Both the position numbers and the translations under genes were made by a program. Below are positions 14,214 through 22,247 of a stretch of DNA of 30,152 nucleotides, piece after piece; the first letter of the stretch is position 1; each line of letters starts with the position of its first letter. The notes under the pieces are model-generated. The model saw nothing but the letters and a program-made list of their open reading frames with translations, was not told the origin of the DNA and did not search any database. Origin of the DNA: a virus; IMG/VR virus record IMGVR_UViG_3300023176_003427, positions 1 to 30,152 of that record. One strand, 5' to 3'.

Positions 14214-15590
14214 TTATACTTTTATCACCCTTTTCACGAATTTTATTACTTGGTTGTTAGTGTTATTTACTGTTCCTAGCAACCTAACGTTGCCGCCCGA
14301 TATGTCCGCACTCAAAACTATTGACTGATACGCAGTTGATCCATCTCCCTGACCGTTGCCTACACGTGCAAAAGAACTGACATAGGCGTTGGTTCCGTCG
14401 TGTGTGACGTTGGCCTCCACCAATGCGTACCTGTCCGCCGTGCTGTCTGACATCTGTATCAGGTATTTCACACTCCTGTGTGTTGACGCACTGAATGAAT
14501 CTATGGTCTGTGTCGAGGAGTCACCTGTTATGGTGACCGTGCCGTCCGCTATGTCTGATTCCACATACAGAATTGGGAAGGTGACCAAGGAGAGGTTCTT
14601 GGATGCATCCGTCTTTATGAATTGTCCCGCCGCATATGAGTTTGGCCAACTGAAACCGTTTATCAGGACGTTGCCTGATCCACTGGCACTGATCTCGAGA
14701 TCAGCGTTCAGGGTGTTGACCGTGATCTGGTTGTCCTTGATGTTGAGCTGGCCAGCGTTGATCTCCGTATTTGTTAAGGACACCGTGGTGAAGGTTCCAG
14801 CGGCCGGTGTGGCGGCGCCTATCACCGTGTCGTCGATGGTGCCTGAATCTAGATCGATGTTTGAAATCTGTGTGGAGCCCGTGCCATTGCCTGACAGAGT
14901 CAGATCGTCATTGGATCTGGTGACCTTGATCACGTTGTCCGTGAGGTTGATGCTGGAGTCTATGGTGAGATTACTGACGTTGACCACTCCCGTGCCACCA
15001 GGTGTTAGGTTAAGGTCAGCATTGGAACTGGTGCCTATGATGTTGTCGTTGAACGTGAGGTTGTCCACCGTGGTTGTTCCCACGAATGAAGAAGCACCCG
15101 AAACTGTCATGGTAGACAGTGTGGTCAGACCAACCACATCTAATGTGGATCCGATTTGAACCGCTCCACTTAATGTTGTCGCTCCTGCAGTCAAGGTGCC
15201 ATCAACGTTTAGGTTCTCGTTGATGTTCACTATGGATGAGTCAATTGCAGTGATCGTAGTTCCTGATATTCCGATCCCGTCAACAACCAAAGATCCCGAT
15301 CCGTTTGCCCTCAATATTAGATCCTCGTTGGATCTGGTGCCCTCGATGTTGTTGTCGTTGATACGTATCGCTGGAAACAGTACGCTACCTGTCCCTGAGG
15401 GTTTCAACACTATGTCTGCGTTGGATGCCGTACTGCTGATCTCGTTCTGTAGGAAACCCAGTGTGGTGGTCGCCAACGGATCAGCGTACAACTCCGTGAA
15501 GTTGTTGTTGATCTTGATGCCCGCACCTCGTATGGTATCGCCCGTGCCGTCGTCCGCGATCGTTCCTATGTTTATTACCTCTTGTGCCAT
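14214..15590 (-). CDS. Tail-fibre protein, paralogue of its neighbour (458 aa)
   Basis: Start ATG 15590. The N-terminal motif is DDGTGDTIRGAGIKINNNF with TELY. Stalk repeats follow the G-T-G-x-V pattern. The C-terminal domain (RSVKYLIQMSDSTADRYALV, then VRLLGTVNNT and a basic end) is homologous to the 460-aa protein. Coding DNA of the two genes appears roughly three-quarters identical over the central stalk segment (about 13560-13720 against 14940-15110). The late element CCATAAATACC lies 10 nt before the ATG, with no clear Shine-Dalgarno. Confidence 0.85.
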   Translation of the reverse strand: MAQEVINIGTIADDGTGDTIRGAGIKINNNFTELYADPLATTTLGFLQNEISSTASNADIVLKPSGTGSVLFPAIRINDNNIEGTRSNEDLILRANGSGSLVVDGIGISGTTITAIDSSIVNINENLNVDGTLTAGATTLSGAVQIGSTLDVVGLTTLSTMTVSGASSFVGTTTVDNLTFNDNIIGTSSNADLNLTPGGTGVVNVSNLTIDSSINLTDNVIKVTRSNDDLTLSGNGTGSTQISNIDLDSGTIDDTVIGAATPAAGTFTTVSLTNTEINAGQLNIKDNQITVNTLNADLEISASGSGNVLINGFSWPNSYAAGQFIKTDASKNLSLVTFPILYVESDIADGTVTITGDSSTQTIDSFSASTHRSVKYLIQMSDSTADRYALVEANVTHDGTNAYVSSFARVGNGQGDGSTAYQSIVLSADISGGNVRLLGTVNNTNNQVIKFVKRVIKV

Positions 15591-15598
15591 AATTTACT

Positions 15599-15609
15599 GG
15601 TATTTATGG
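15599..15609 (-). promoter_or_regulatory. T4-late-like promoter element for the 458-aa fibre
   Basis: The minus strand reads CCATAAATACC, directly after the stop codon of the lectin-like gene. The octamer ends 10 nt before the ATG at 15590, giving a leader of only a few bases. Confidence 0.6.
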
Positions 15610-16443
15610 TTAAGGAGAGACGTTCTTGAATGGATGATCACTGGGCAGATTACCGGTCAAACCCCACTTGTGCGCCAGGTATCCTTCTGCCTTCTGGAAG
15701 TCGGTTATGTCCGTACCGCCCGTGCCCGGCAGTGCGCCCACCACGAAGAACTCCGCCAACTGGCCATCCAGCCTCTCGTTGGCCCTGTTCCTCATTACCC
15801 TTATGTCCTGGTTGGTGTTGATGGCATTGTCGTAGTCGTTGACCGGGGTGAATGCGTTTGAACCGTCCACCCTGACGGATATCTGGTTGCCGGTCTTGTT
15901 GAATATGGTGCCCACTATGTGGAATGCGTCAAGGCTCACTGCCGAGTCAAACGCCTCTAGGTTACCTATGGTTGATGATATCCTGTTGGAACTCAAAGCG
16001 TCCAGGTCCAACTCACCGTTGAACGCACTGGCGTTACCGGCGCTGACGGCGTATCCCCTCTTGCTGGTGCCCGCCACGGTGTTGTTCGTGAAACTGTAGA
16101 AACTGTCCTGGGTGTCACTAATTGTATCCGCCAGGAACACGCCTATGGCCCAGTGGTTGCCGGATCCGTCCGTGACGGCCCCCTCACCTGTGGTGGTGAG
16201 ATCATAGTTTCCATTGAAGTCCCACACATTGAGACCATTTAGAGCGGCAGTGAGCCTTTGGGGGTTACCGCCGATCGTGATTGAGAAGTTGCCTGATTTG
16301 TCAGTCACAGACGATAGGACGTTAGCACTCAACGTGTAAGTGCTGGTGTCTGAGGCGTCGATGTGATAACGTGTGGTGATGCTCGCCGTAGGATCCCAGT
16401 TGCCGCCCACTGTGATGATGTGTCTGTGTATACCCAGAGGCAT
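15610..16443 (-). CDS. LamG/concanavalin A-like lectin virion protein
   Basis: 277 aa from ATG 16443, 9 nt after the stop of the 742-aa fibre. The pattern YHIDASDTSTYT, VTDKSGN, a central jelly-roll-type alternation of strands and a terminal EGYLAHKWGLTGNLPSDHPF is typical of LamG-like sugar-binding domains in phage and marine bacterial surface proteins. No anchoring motif of the GTGD type and no signal peptide are present. It probably binds the distal end of a fibre, or caps it as a receptor-binding lectin. It shares the transcript of the large fibre gene; no promoter of its own is seen. Confidence 0.75.
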   Translation of the reverse strand: MPLGIHRHIITVGGNWDPTASITTRYHIDASDTSTYTLSANVLSSVTDKSGNFSITIGGNPQRLTAALNGLNVWDFNGNYDLTTTGEGAVTDGSGNHWAIGVFLADTISDTQDSFYSFTNNTVAGTSKRGYAVSAGNASAFNGELDLDALSSNRISSTIGNLEAFDSAVSLDAFHIVGTIFNKTGNQISVRVDGSNAFTPVNDYDNAINTNQDIRVMRNRANERLDGQLAEFFVVGALPGTGGTDITDFQKAEGYLAHKWGLTGNLPSDHPFKNVSP

Positions 16444-16452
16444 CCAGTCCCC

Positions 16453-18681
16453 CTATGATGACCTGTAGTCCTTGGCAATGTTGCCCAGGAAGTTGGTTCC
16501 GTCGTTGATGATCGTCACGACATCGATGTCTCCACCGCCTGTGGATAGTGTGCTACTGTTGGATGGGAACTTCACAGCACTTGAACCGTCTGTGCCGAAT
16601 GTGGCCGTCCTTGTTCCTGTGCCATCCTGTGTGATGATCAAGGTCACGGAACCACCTGTTGGTAGGTTGGTGATGTTGAATTCTGTTGACGTTCCTAGTG
16701 TTACGGTGTGTATGCTGGCCAATGCACAGTTGACAGTTATGGTCGAGCTCGAAGTTAATGAATTGATCTTCTCAATGTATCCGGCGTTGAATGTCACTGG
16801 ACCTTGTGCGACAACTCCTCCTGTGCCTGATGGGTCAAGTGTGATGTCCGCGTTTGAAGGTGATTGTATCGTGCTACCCGTGAACGTGATGTCTCCGGTT
16901 GACCCTCCACTGACTCCACTTATCTCTGAGTCAACGTAGGCCTTGATCGATTGTTGCGTGGCCAGTGCTGTGTCGCTGTTTGAAGACATGTTGTCTTCGT
17001 CGAGTATAGTCGTCACAGTTGAACCACTTGTGCCTATTTTCAAATTCTCTAGTACGATCGTTCCTGTACCTGATGCGTTTATCTGTAGGTCAGCGTTTGA
17101 TGTGGCTGATGAAATTGTGTTGTCTGTGATCTGAACACCGTCAAATGTGCTTGAACCTGTTGCTGTGAAACCCACCGCGTCTATCTGTCCTGAACTTGAT
17201 ATGTCCGCTGTTTCTGTGTCACCACCTGTGACCACAAGTCCACCGACCGCGGTGACTTTTCCTGTTCCGCTTGGATCCAATGTTAATGGAGCATTTGAAG
17301 GTGAACTAATAGTGCTTCCTGATATTGTCAAGTCACCAGTTGAACCACCGCCAACTGAATCTGCGTATGCTTTCACAGCCGCTGATGTTGGAATGGTCGT
17401 GTCGTTGTTGTTTGATCCTATGCCCTCGCCTGCTGTCACTATGCTGGCCGCGGCAAAGTCCGCAACTTCTAGATTGCTTATACTATTTCCAGTGCCATTG
17501 GCATCTATTGTCTTGTTGGTCAGTGTGTCTGATGAACTGGCTGTGATGTAACTTGATAAATCTGGTCCTGTGACGGTTAAGGTGTCGCCTGACACTGCTG
17601 TTGTCACTCCCGTGGCACCTGCCACTTTGAACGTCTCTCCCAGTGTGACCGCTGTACCCGATGAGTCATCACCCACCACTGTCAATGCTGTCGCTGTTGC
17701 ACTCGCGGCATCCGTTATGCCGTAGCCTGCAAGTGTTGTCGGCGTTGATGTCACGTTAGAGAAAGCAACTGAACCTGTAAATGTTCCTGTGATGTTTCCT
17801 GTGACGTGTAGATTCTCTTTGATCGTTACCTGTGTTGAATCCGTTGAACTCAATTCCGTTCCTTTGATCTGTATTCCGTCCACACTCACACTGCCCGTGC
17901 CTGATGTTGTCAAAGTAAGATCCGCGTTCGACGGTGCTGATATTGTTGATCCTACAACGGATAGGTCACCTATGTCCCTGGCGTCCACGTATGCCTGTGT
18001 GGCGTAGTTGGAGTCATTGGTCCATTGAGATATGTTTCCTGCCTTGTTGGTGAATGTCATTGAGTCTGATGCTATGTTGGCATCCTCGGCATCCACGTAT
18101 GCCTTGATCGACTGTTGTGAGGCAATCGCAGTGGCACTGTTTGATGCCATGTTGTCCTCGTCAAGGAACACCCCTGATGTGAAGTCAGCGATGTCAACAT
18201 TTGATAATGAGTTACCTGTGCCGTTGGCGTCGAATGTCTTGTTGGTGAATGTTGTCGTGGAACTCGCTGTGACATCTCCTGCGGCCGAGGCTTCCAATCC
18301 TATAGTACCTGTGCTGTGATCATATACAAATACGTAATTGTCTTCGCTGGCTCCCACAGTTTGATCTGCGTTGAAAGTAAAGTTACCTAACACAACATTA
18401 CCTGTTCCGTTAGGAGTGATCGTGATGTCCGAATTTGTAGTGATGCTTGAGATTGTGCTGTTTTGTATTGATAAAGTGTCAATCTCTATAGAACCTGTTC
18501 CGTTGGCCTGTAGTTTTAGGTCACCGTTCGTTACATCAGTGGCTATTAGACCAGATGATCCATCCCTCACCAAAGAGTATACTTCCGTGAAATTCGTGTT
18601 GATTTTCTGCATAGCGGTACGTAGAGTATCGCCTGTGGCTGGGTTTCCTAGTACACCTATGTCTATATTAATTCTCGCCAT
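16453..18681 (-). CDS. Long tail-fibre protein with beta stalk (742 aa)
   Basis: The start is ATG 18681 (MARINIDIG); a longer frame up to 18780 would add 33 residues unlike the family and would run through the promoter. The anchoring motif NPATGDTLRTAMQKINTNF plus TEVY is followed by at least eight G-T-G stalk repeats. Two copies of the SATAIASQQSIKAYVD type motif occur, plus repeated TFTNK-DANGTGNS--N blocks. The C-terminal 90 residues (TSTEFNITNLPTGGS through INDGTNFLGNIAKDY) match the capping domain of the 187-aa protein. It is likely the longest stalk of the fibre set. Expression is from the palindromic late element upstream. Confidence 0.85.
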   Translation of the reverse strand: MARINIDIGVLGNPATGDTLRTAMQKINTNFTEVYSLVRDGSSGLIATDVTNGDLKLQANGTGSIEIDTLSIQNSTISSITTNSDITITPNGTGNVVLGNFTFNADQTVGASEDNYVFVYDHSTGTIGLEASAAGDVTASSTTTFTNKTFDANGTGNSLSNVDIADFTSGVFLDEDNMASNSATAIASQQSIKAYVDAEDANIASDSMTFTNKAGNISQWTNDSNYATQAYVDARDIGDLSVVGSTISAPSNADLTLTTSGTGSVSVDGIQIKGTELSSTDSTQVTIKENLHVTGNITGTFTGSVAFSNVTSTPTTLAGYGITDAASATATALTVVGDDSSGTAVTLGETFKVAGATGVTTAVSGDTLTVTGPDLSSYITASSSDTLTNKTIDANGTGNSISNLEVADFAAASIVTAGEGIGSNNNDTTIPTSAAVKAYADSVGGGSTGDLTISGSTISSPSNAPLTLDPSGTGKVTAVGGLVVTGGDTETADISSSGQIDAVGFTATGSSTFDGVQITDNTISSATSNADLQINASGTGTIVLENLKIGTSGSTVTTILDEDNMSSNSDTALATQQSIKAYVDSEISGVSGGSTGDITFTGSTIQSPSNADITLDPSGTGGVVAQGPVTFNAGYIEKINSLTSSSTITVNCALASIHTVTLGTSTEFNITNLPTGGSVTLIITQDGTGTRTATFGTDGSSAVKFPSNSSTLSTGGGDIDVVTIINDGTNFLGNIAKDYRSS

Positions 18682-18692
18682 AATCTGATACT

Positions 18693-18709
18693 CGTATTTA
18701 TTAAATACG
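18693..18709. promoter_or_regulatory. Palindromic bidirectional late-promoter element
   Basis: CGTATTTATTAAATACG is a perfect 17-bp palindrome (8-bp arms, one central base). Read on the minus strand it gives AATAAATACG, 13 nt before the fibre ATG at 18681. On the plus strand it gives ATTAAATACG, ending 5 nt before the ATG at 18713. One site could therefore serve both divergent genes. Confidence 0.55.
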
Positions 18710-18712
18710 AAT

Positions 18713-18991
18713 ATGTTCGTAGAAACCCTTAAAACCATCAAGTTGTACAAGAGGGAGAGCAAGTACGGGGTCATGCACAACTATCGAAGGCGGAACATGA
18801 TCTACGTGTTCAGGTGTGACGCCTGTTCCGAGACATTCCAGAGGCCCAAATCCAAGGTGGATCCCGCTCGTGCCTCAAACGACTACAAGCACGTGTGCAG
18901 TAATTGTGATTCCAAGAAGTTTGCCCAAAGCGTGGGCGTCAAAATGCGTCGGGTGTATCAACTGGACGCCAGCAGTACCAAGACCCTATAA
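18713..18991 (+). CDS. Small zinc-finger protein on the plus strand
   Basis: 92 aa from ATG 18713; an internal ATG at 18797 with Shine-Dalgarno AAGGCGG would give 64 aa. The upstream start sits 5 nt from the late-like arm. The motif VFRCDACSETFQRPKSKV then HVCSNCDSKKFAQSVGVK provides C-x2-C/C-x2-C, a zinc-ribbon resembling the recognition part of HNH-type or small phage regulatory proteins, but no H-N-H catalytic residues are present. It runs opposite to the neighbours and its end overlaps the convergent gene at 18986 by 6 bp. It probably binds DNA or RNA; the target is unknown. Confidence 0.7.
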   Translation: MFVETLKTIKLYKRESKYGVMHNYRRRNMIYVFRCDACSETFQRPKSKVDPARASNDYKHVCSNCDSKKFAQSVGVKMRRVYQLDASSTKTL

Positions 18992-19729
18992 CTGTCTCCA
19001 CCGGATGTCGTTCCTGTGGCCGTCTATCCATCTCTGTAGGTCAGCGTAGATGCCACATTTTATATTGGACTGATCGAAGTACCAACGCAGGAAAGGATTA
19101 CCTTCCAAATATTCCTTGCGATTGATGAAATAGAAGTTTGTTCCAGGAAACTTCCTGAACGTCTGTCTAAGTTGATACATCCATTCATATTTTAGATATG
19201 CCTTCATGCTGGCCCTGTCTGGATAGTTGGTACTGTTCTTGTAGATGTTGTTCTGTATCCTGCTGGGTGTGTCCATCTCCCACTGTTGGGCACCCATGAT
19301 GTCGAATGCCATTATCACTATGTTCTTGATGCCTGACTCCGCGGCCATCAACACAGCACTGCAACCGGAACCTCGTGACTTGGAGAAGTCGTTGGTCTTG
19401 ATCTTGCCACCCTTCTTGACGTCACCACCACGCCATACCCTGTAAATTTTCAGTCCCTCGGGTATGTGGTGTTCATGATCGCCCTCGCAGATGTAGTTCC
19501 ACGTGCTGATGTCATCCGGACCGTGAATGCTTGGTGACTCCTTGCCGTCATTGTGCCACTGGGCCAGTTCCTCGTACATTAGCGGATTGACTGCGACAAT
19601 GTGATTACACAGCATGGGATGATCTCGGTATATGGCGTTACATCCATATATCACACCATGTCCTTTTAGGTTATCTATTGGGAAGATGTTTCTTGATTCA
19701 CCGTTGCCTATTATGAAAGCGGTATCCAT
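18986..19729 (-). CDS. GNGESR-motif protein 1 (DUF115/GT42-like Rossmann fold)
   Basis: 247 aa from ATG 19729, overlapping the Fe-S carrier stop (TAATG). A longer frame adds ten residues from within that gene and is unlikely. The start FIIGNGESR (6-13) and YGCNAIYRD (28-36) form a nucleotide-binding-type loop pair. Later, SRGSGCSAVLMAAESG and IVIMAFDIMG match the S-G-x-x-A/G-x-D pattern of sialyltransferase family GT42 and DUF115 (MptE-like) proteins. A sugar-nucleotide or pterin-like substrate is possible. A second member lies at 23746-24384. Basic and aromatic residues dominate the C-terminal third. The neighbours include a DxD glycosyltransferase, which favours a glycan role. Confidence 0.6.
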   Translation of the reverse strand: MDTAFIIGNGESRNIFPIDNLKGHGVIYGCNAIYRDHPMLCNHIVAVNPLMYEELAQWHNDGKESPSIHGPDDISTWNYICEGDHEHHIPEGLKIYRVWRGGDVKKGGKIKTNDFSKSRGSGCSAVLMAAESGIKNIVIMAFDIMGAQQWEMDTPSRIQNNIYKNSTNYPDRASMKAYLKYEWMYQLRQTFRKFPGTNFYFINRKEYLEGNPFLRWYFDQSNIKCGIYADLQRWIDGHRNDIRWRQL

Positions 19730-20064
19730 TAGATGCCAAATGATTCTCCGCAACCACAAGAGCTTGAACTGTTGGGATTGGATATCTCGAACTGCGATCC
19801 AAAGGTCTCCTCCACCCAGTCGATCTTGGTGCCCATGACATACAACAATGAGGTTTCATCCACAACGAACCTGCCCGTGCCCCAGTCTTCCATGTGATCG
19901 CCTTCGGCGACATTTTCTTTGGTGTCAGCGAATCCCCACTCGTACTTGAATCCTGCACATCCACCGCCCAGCACCGCCAGGCTCACGGCGTACTTGCCTG
20001 TGTTCTTCTCGAGTAATCTTTCTATCTGTGATTTTGCACTGTCTGTTATTTCAAATGGTTTCAT
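19729..20064 (-). CDS. A-type iron-sulfur cluster carrier (IscA/ErpA/HesB family)
   Basis: 111 aa from ATG 20064; the frame is open further upstream, but IscA proteins start here (ITDSAKSQIERLL). The three conserved cysteines are Cys36 in LGGGCAGFKYEW and Cys103/Cys105 in SSSCGCGESF, the C-x(n)-C-G-C signature that binds an Fe-S cluster. Length is typical. It would deliver clusters to target proteins; the radical SAM enzyme at 26 kb is one candidate in this window. Marine phages are known to carry HesB-type genes. It sits 14 bp after the preceding gene and overlaps the GNGESR gene by one base. Confidence 0.9.
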   Translation of the reverse strand: MKPFEITDSAKSQIERLLEKNTGKYAVSLAVLGGGCAGFKYEWGFADTKENVAEGDHMEDWGTGRFVVDETSLLYVMGTKIDWVEETFGSQFEISNPNSSSSCGCGESFGI

Positions 20065-20078
20065 ACTAGTAATTATCC

Positions 20079-20390
20079 CTATCTCTTCCCACTGTTCTGT
20101 ATTCCCACGCTCATCCAGAACCTGGTAGCGTCCAGTTTCTTCTCGAAACTCATATATGCGTTTTGGTGTTCCCAATGGTTGGCAGGATTCTCTATCTCTC
20201 CCGCTGGTTCGAACCACCAACCCCATTTACCTTCACAGTTCTCCTGGCACCAGTCTATGCACTCGCCCATGATGCCGTTGCTGTTCATGTCTACGTTGTA
20301 CTCGAACTGTTGCATGTATCCGCAATCTTCTGGCACTTCGTCCAGCCTGGGATTGCTTCTTTTCACTTTTACTTTGCCGTAACTGGTCAT
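20079..20390 (-). CDS. Hypothetical cysteine- and tryptophan-rich protein
   Basis: 103 aa from ATG 20390, which overlaps the stop of the glycosyltransferase gene as ATGA; Shine-Dalgarno GGAAG precedes it. Alternatives GTG 20426 and ATG 20414 lie inside the upstream gene. The core GECIDWCQENCEGKWGWWF has three cysteines and four tryptophans within 20 residues, followed by a segment AYMSFEKKLDATRFWMSVG. The cysteines could bind metal or form disulfides. No family is recognised. Translation coupling suggests it works with the glycosyltransferase. Confidence 0.65.
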   Translation of the reverse strand: MTSYGKVKVKRSNPRLDEVPEDCGYMQQFEYNVDMNSNGIMGECIDWCQENCEGKWGWWFEPAGEIENPANHWEHQNAYMSFEKKLDATRFWMSVGIQNSGKR

Positions 20391-21091
20391 CACTTCCAAT
20401 TGTCTATCACCCATTGATCCGCACACTCCATGGGATTCGGTGATCCATGGAACACTGCCACTTTGTTTCCTGGATTTATATCAACGGGTTTCCTAAAAAA
20501 CTTTTTGCCATCCTTGGTCAATAATTTTGTATCTTTCAACCCTATCATCTCCCATTTGTAACTACGGATCCATTCGTCTGGGAACCAATTGATGTCGTCT
20601 TTTGCTCTTTTGGTTATCCAATCCTGGTCACCGTGGTTGTTTTGCATTATCTGTGCTGACCTGTCTTTGAATTCGTTCCATAGGTAGTGCATTGTGCCAG
20701 ATTGCCATCGCATACAACTGGAGTTTGACAGTTTCCAGTCTTTTATTCTACACCTGTTGAAGTCCCTTATGATATTGAACTTTCCTGTATGGGTGAACAA
20801 GGGATCGATGTTGTCGAATATCACAACATCCAGATCAAAGAAAAGTATGTTACCCTTCAACGGCATCTCGGGTGCGAACATCCACAACTTGCTCCACCAT
20901 GATTTGATCCATGGATCATTTGGCAGTTTGATCACGTTTATATCTGGATCCAATCCTGTGGGATCATCTGTGAGACAGTGAAATTGGTACGGTAAAGTCG
21001 TGTGTCTTTTTACCATGCTGTTCAGCACGTTGGCGTATTGTGAGACATATTTGTTACCCCACTTGACGCACACCAAGTGATTGTTATCCAT
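20390..21091 (-). CDS. Glycosyltransferase with DxD motif (GT8-like)
   Basis: 233 aa from ATG 21091, overlapping the previous gene by 8 bp. ILFFDLDVVIFDNIDPLF contains the metal/nucleotide-sugar binding D-x-D (Asp86, Asp88), preceded by the typical SWWSKLWMF helix. The C-terminal VAVFHGSPNPME resembles the H-x-G-x-x-K-P metal-ligand motif of GT8-type enzymes. It should transfer a sugar from a nucleotide sugar; the acceptor is unknown and may be phage DNA, host surface glycan or virion protein. There is no membrane anchor. It lies in a run with the GNGESR protein and the Trp-rich small protein. Confidence 0.75.
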   Translation of the reverse strand: MDNNHLVCVKWGNKYVSQYANVLNSMVKRHTTLPYQFHCLTDDPTGLDPDINVIKLPNDPWIKSWWSKLWMFAPEMPLKGNILFFDLDVVIFDNIDPLFTHTGKFNIIRDFNRCRIKDWKLSNSSCMRWQSGTMHYLWNEFKDRSAQIMQNNHGDQDWITKRAKDDINWFPDEWIRSYKWEMIGLKDTKLLTKDGKKFFRKPVDINPGNKVAVFHGSPNPMECADQWVIDNWK

Positions 21092-22247
21092 TCCTCAGTG
21101 CCTCCATTTGTATCTGTTTCCAATCGTCACTTTCTAATGTGTACGGGTAGTCACACTCCACAGAGGGACCTGTGATTGTCCTTATGCTGGTGATGTCTAA
21201 ATTACTGTTCATGGTTTTGTGTATGTCTTGAATTGTGGCATTTGTTCCAAATGTCCTCTGTAGGTCTATCTGACCTATCTTTATGTAACCCAATGATAAT
21301 CTTGGATGTTCCCAGTCATAATTGTTTTCAGTAAGCCATTTCCTGTAATTGTTGATTTCATCTTTATGCCAATCACATGTGTCTTCCTTAATTGTTTGTC
21401 CCCATTCAACATCAAATTCTCCACTGTAATATTTTTGGTGATTGATCTCACTACACAAGGTCTCTGTCATGACAGGTCCGTGTTCGTCCCTGAACACCTC
21501 GTACAGAGTCTTGCCCACTTGTGACCAGTGCAGGTACACACCACCAAGCTCTCGGTCATACCTGTTCTGTTTGAAAAGTTCAAAGTCCTGCTCGTGCAGA
21601 TCATATCTTGGTGCGTTTAGGAAAGTTGTTATTTGTGATGCTCTCATCCATTCTGGTTCGAACGCCTTCTTACGATCGGCACTGACCCATCCTTCTATTT
21701 CATGGCACAGGTTATTCAATTGTCTTATAGCATATTTTGTCTCGTAATCGGCCTGTTTATAAAAGTTTGAAAGTTGCCATGCAGTGCCTTGGAGTTCTTC
21801 AAAATGTCTATGCAGTAAGTTACAAGACTCATGTTTGAGTCTCTTGCCCAGTGTTACTGATTCATCACCGTTGACTGCTTTTCCTATAGGTAAATCACTG
21901 CTGTACTGAAAGTCATCCACAGTGAATGGTTTTATCTTTTCATAAAGGGGTTCAAATGTGAAAGAGTTTATCTGTGCTACACTATTGTTCAACTCACCTA
22001 CCAGGTAGTTAAGATCTCTCTTTGAATCTGCAAATCCCAGGAAACAGAAGTTCTTCTCCAGTATCCTCTTTTGTTTGAGATTATCTTTGAGTGCCGCTAA
22101 CCACCTGTGTCCTAAAGGAGTGTCATAGATCTGGAAGTAGTAGGCTATGTCAGTCAGGCCCACTCTCACCAAGTCATGTATAAACTTATTCTTTTCTGTA
22201 GATGGCACTGTTGGCTCCATGTTCCATGCATTCAACTTCCACAACAT
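21084..22247 (-). CDS. Hypothetical protein, about 360-387 aa
   Basis: The frame opens at ATG 22247 (387 aa) but the first 20 codons overlap the conserved C-terminus of the QueD-like gene. A start at TTG/GTG 22172-22163, after that gene's stop, would be shorter by about 25 residues. Segments such as IYDTPLGHRWLAALKDNLKQ, FCFLGFADSKRDLNYLVGEL and GGVYLHWSQVGKTLYEVFRD look like a folded, soluble, mainly helical protein. I see no P-loop, metal cluster or nuclease signature. Histidine and acidic residues are frequent (WHKDEINNY, HRHFEELQG). It overlaps the glycosyltransferase gene, so it belongs to that accessory operon. Function unknown. Confidence 0.7.
   Translation of the reverse strand: MLWKLNAWNMEPTVPSTEKNKFIHDLVRVGLTDIAYYFQIYDTPLGHRWLAALKDNLKQKRILEKNFCFLGFADSKRDLNYLVGELNNSVAQINSFTFEPLYEKIKPFTVDDFQYSSDLPIGKAVNGDESVTLGKRLKHESCNLLHRHFEELQGTAWQLSNFYKQADYETKYAIRQLNNLCHEIEGWVSADRKKAFEPEWMRASQITTFLNAPRYDLHEQDFELFKQNRYDRELGGVYLHWSQVGKTLYEVFRDEHGPVMTETLCSEINHQKYYSGEFDVEWGQTIKEDTCDWHKDEINNYRKWLTENNYDWEHPRLSLGYIKIGQIDLQRTFGTNATIQDIHKTMNSNLDITSIRTITGPSVECDYPYTLESDDWKQIQMEALRNG

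Noticed and set aside
13080-15159. Long plus-strand ORFs (399 aa at 13080-14279 and 256 aa at 14389-15159) opposite the fibre genes
   Set aside because: They are antisense to repetitive fibre coding sequence. The repeated GTG/ACC-type codons leave the opposite frame open, and the products are low-complexity Val/Ser/Pro sequences without start signals.
18682-18780. N-terminal extension of the 742-aa fibre to 18780
   Set aside because: The extra 33 residues are hydrophobic and unlike the family start MARINIDIG. They also run through the palindromic promoter and the divergent gene.
18713-18991. HNH homing endonuclease
   Set aside because: The zinc cysteines are present but the H-N-H catalytic residues are not, and the gene is not inserted within another gene.
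20065-20226. N-terminal extension of the Fe-S carrier to 20226
   Set aside because: It overlaps the preceding gene in another frame, and A-type carriers start at the ITDSAKSQIERLL region.
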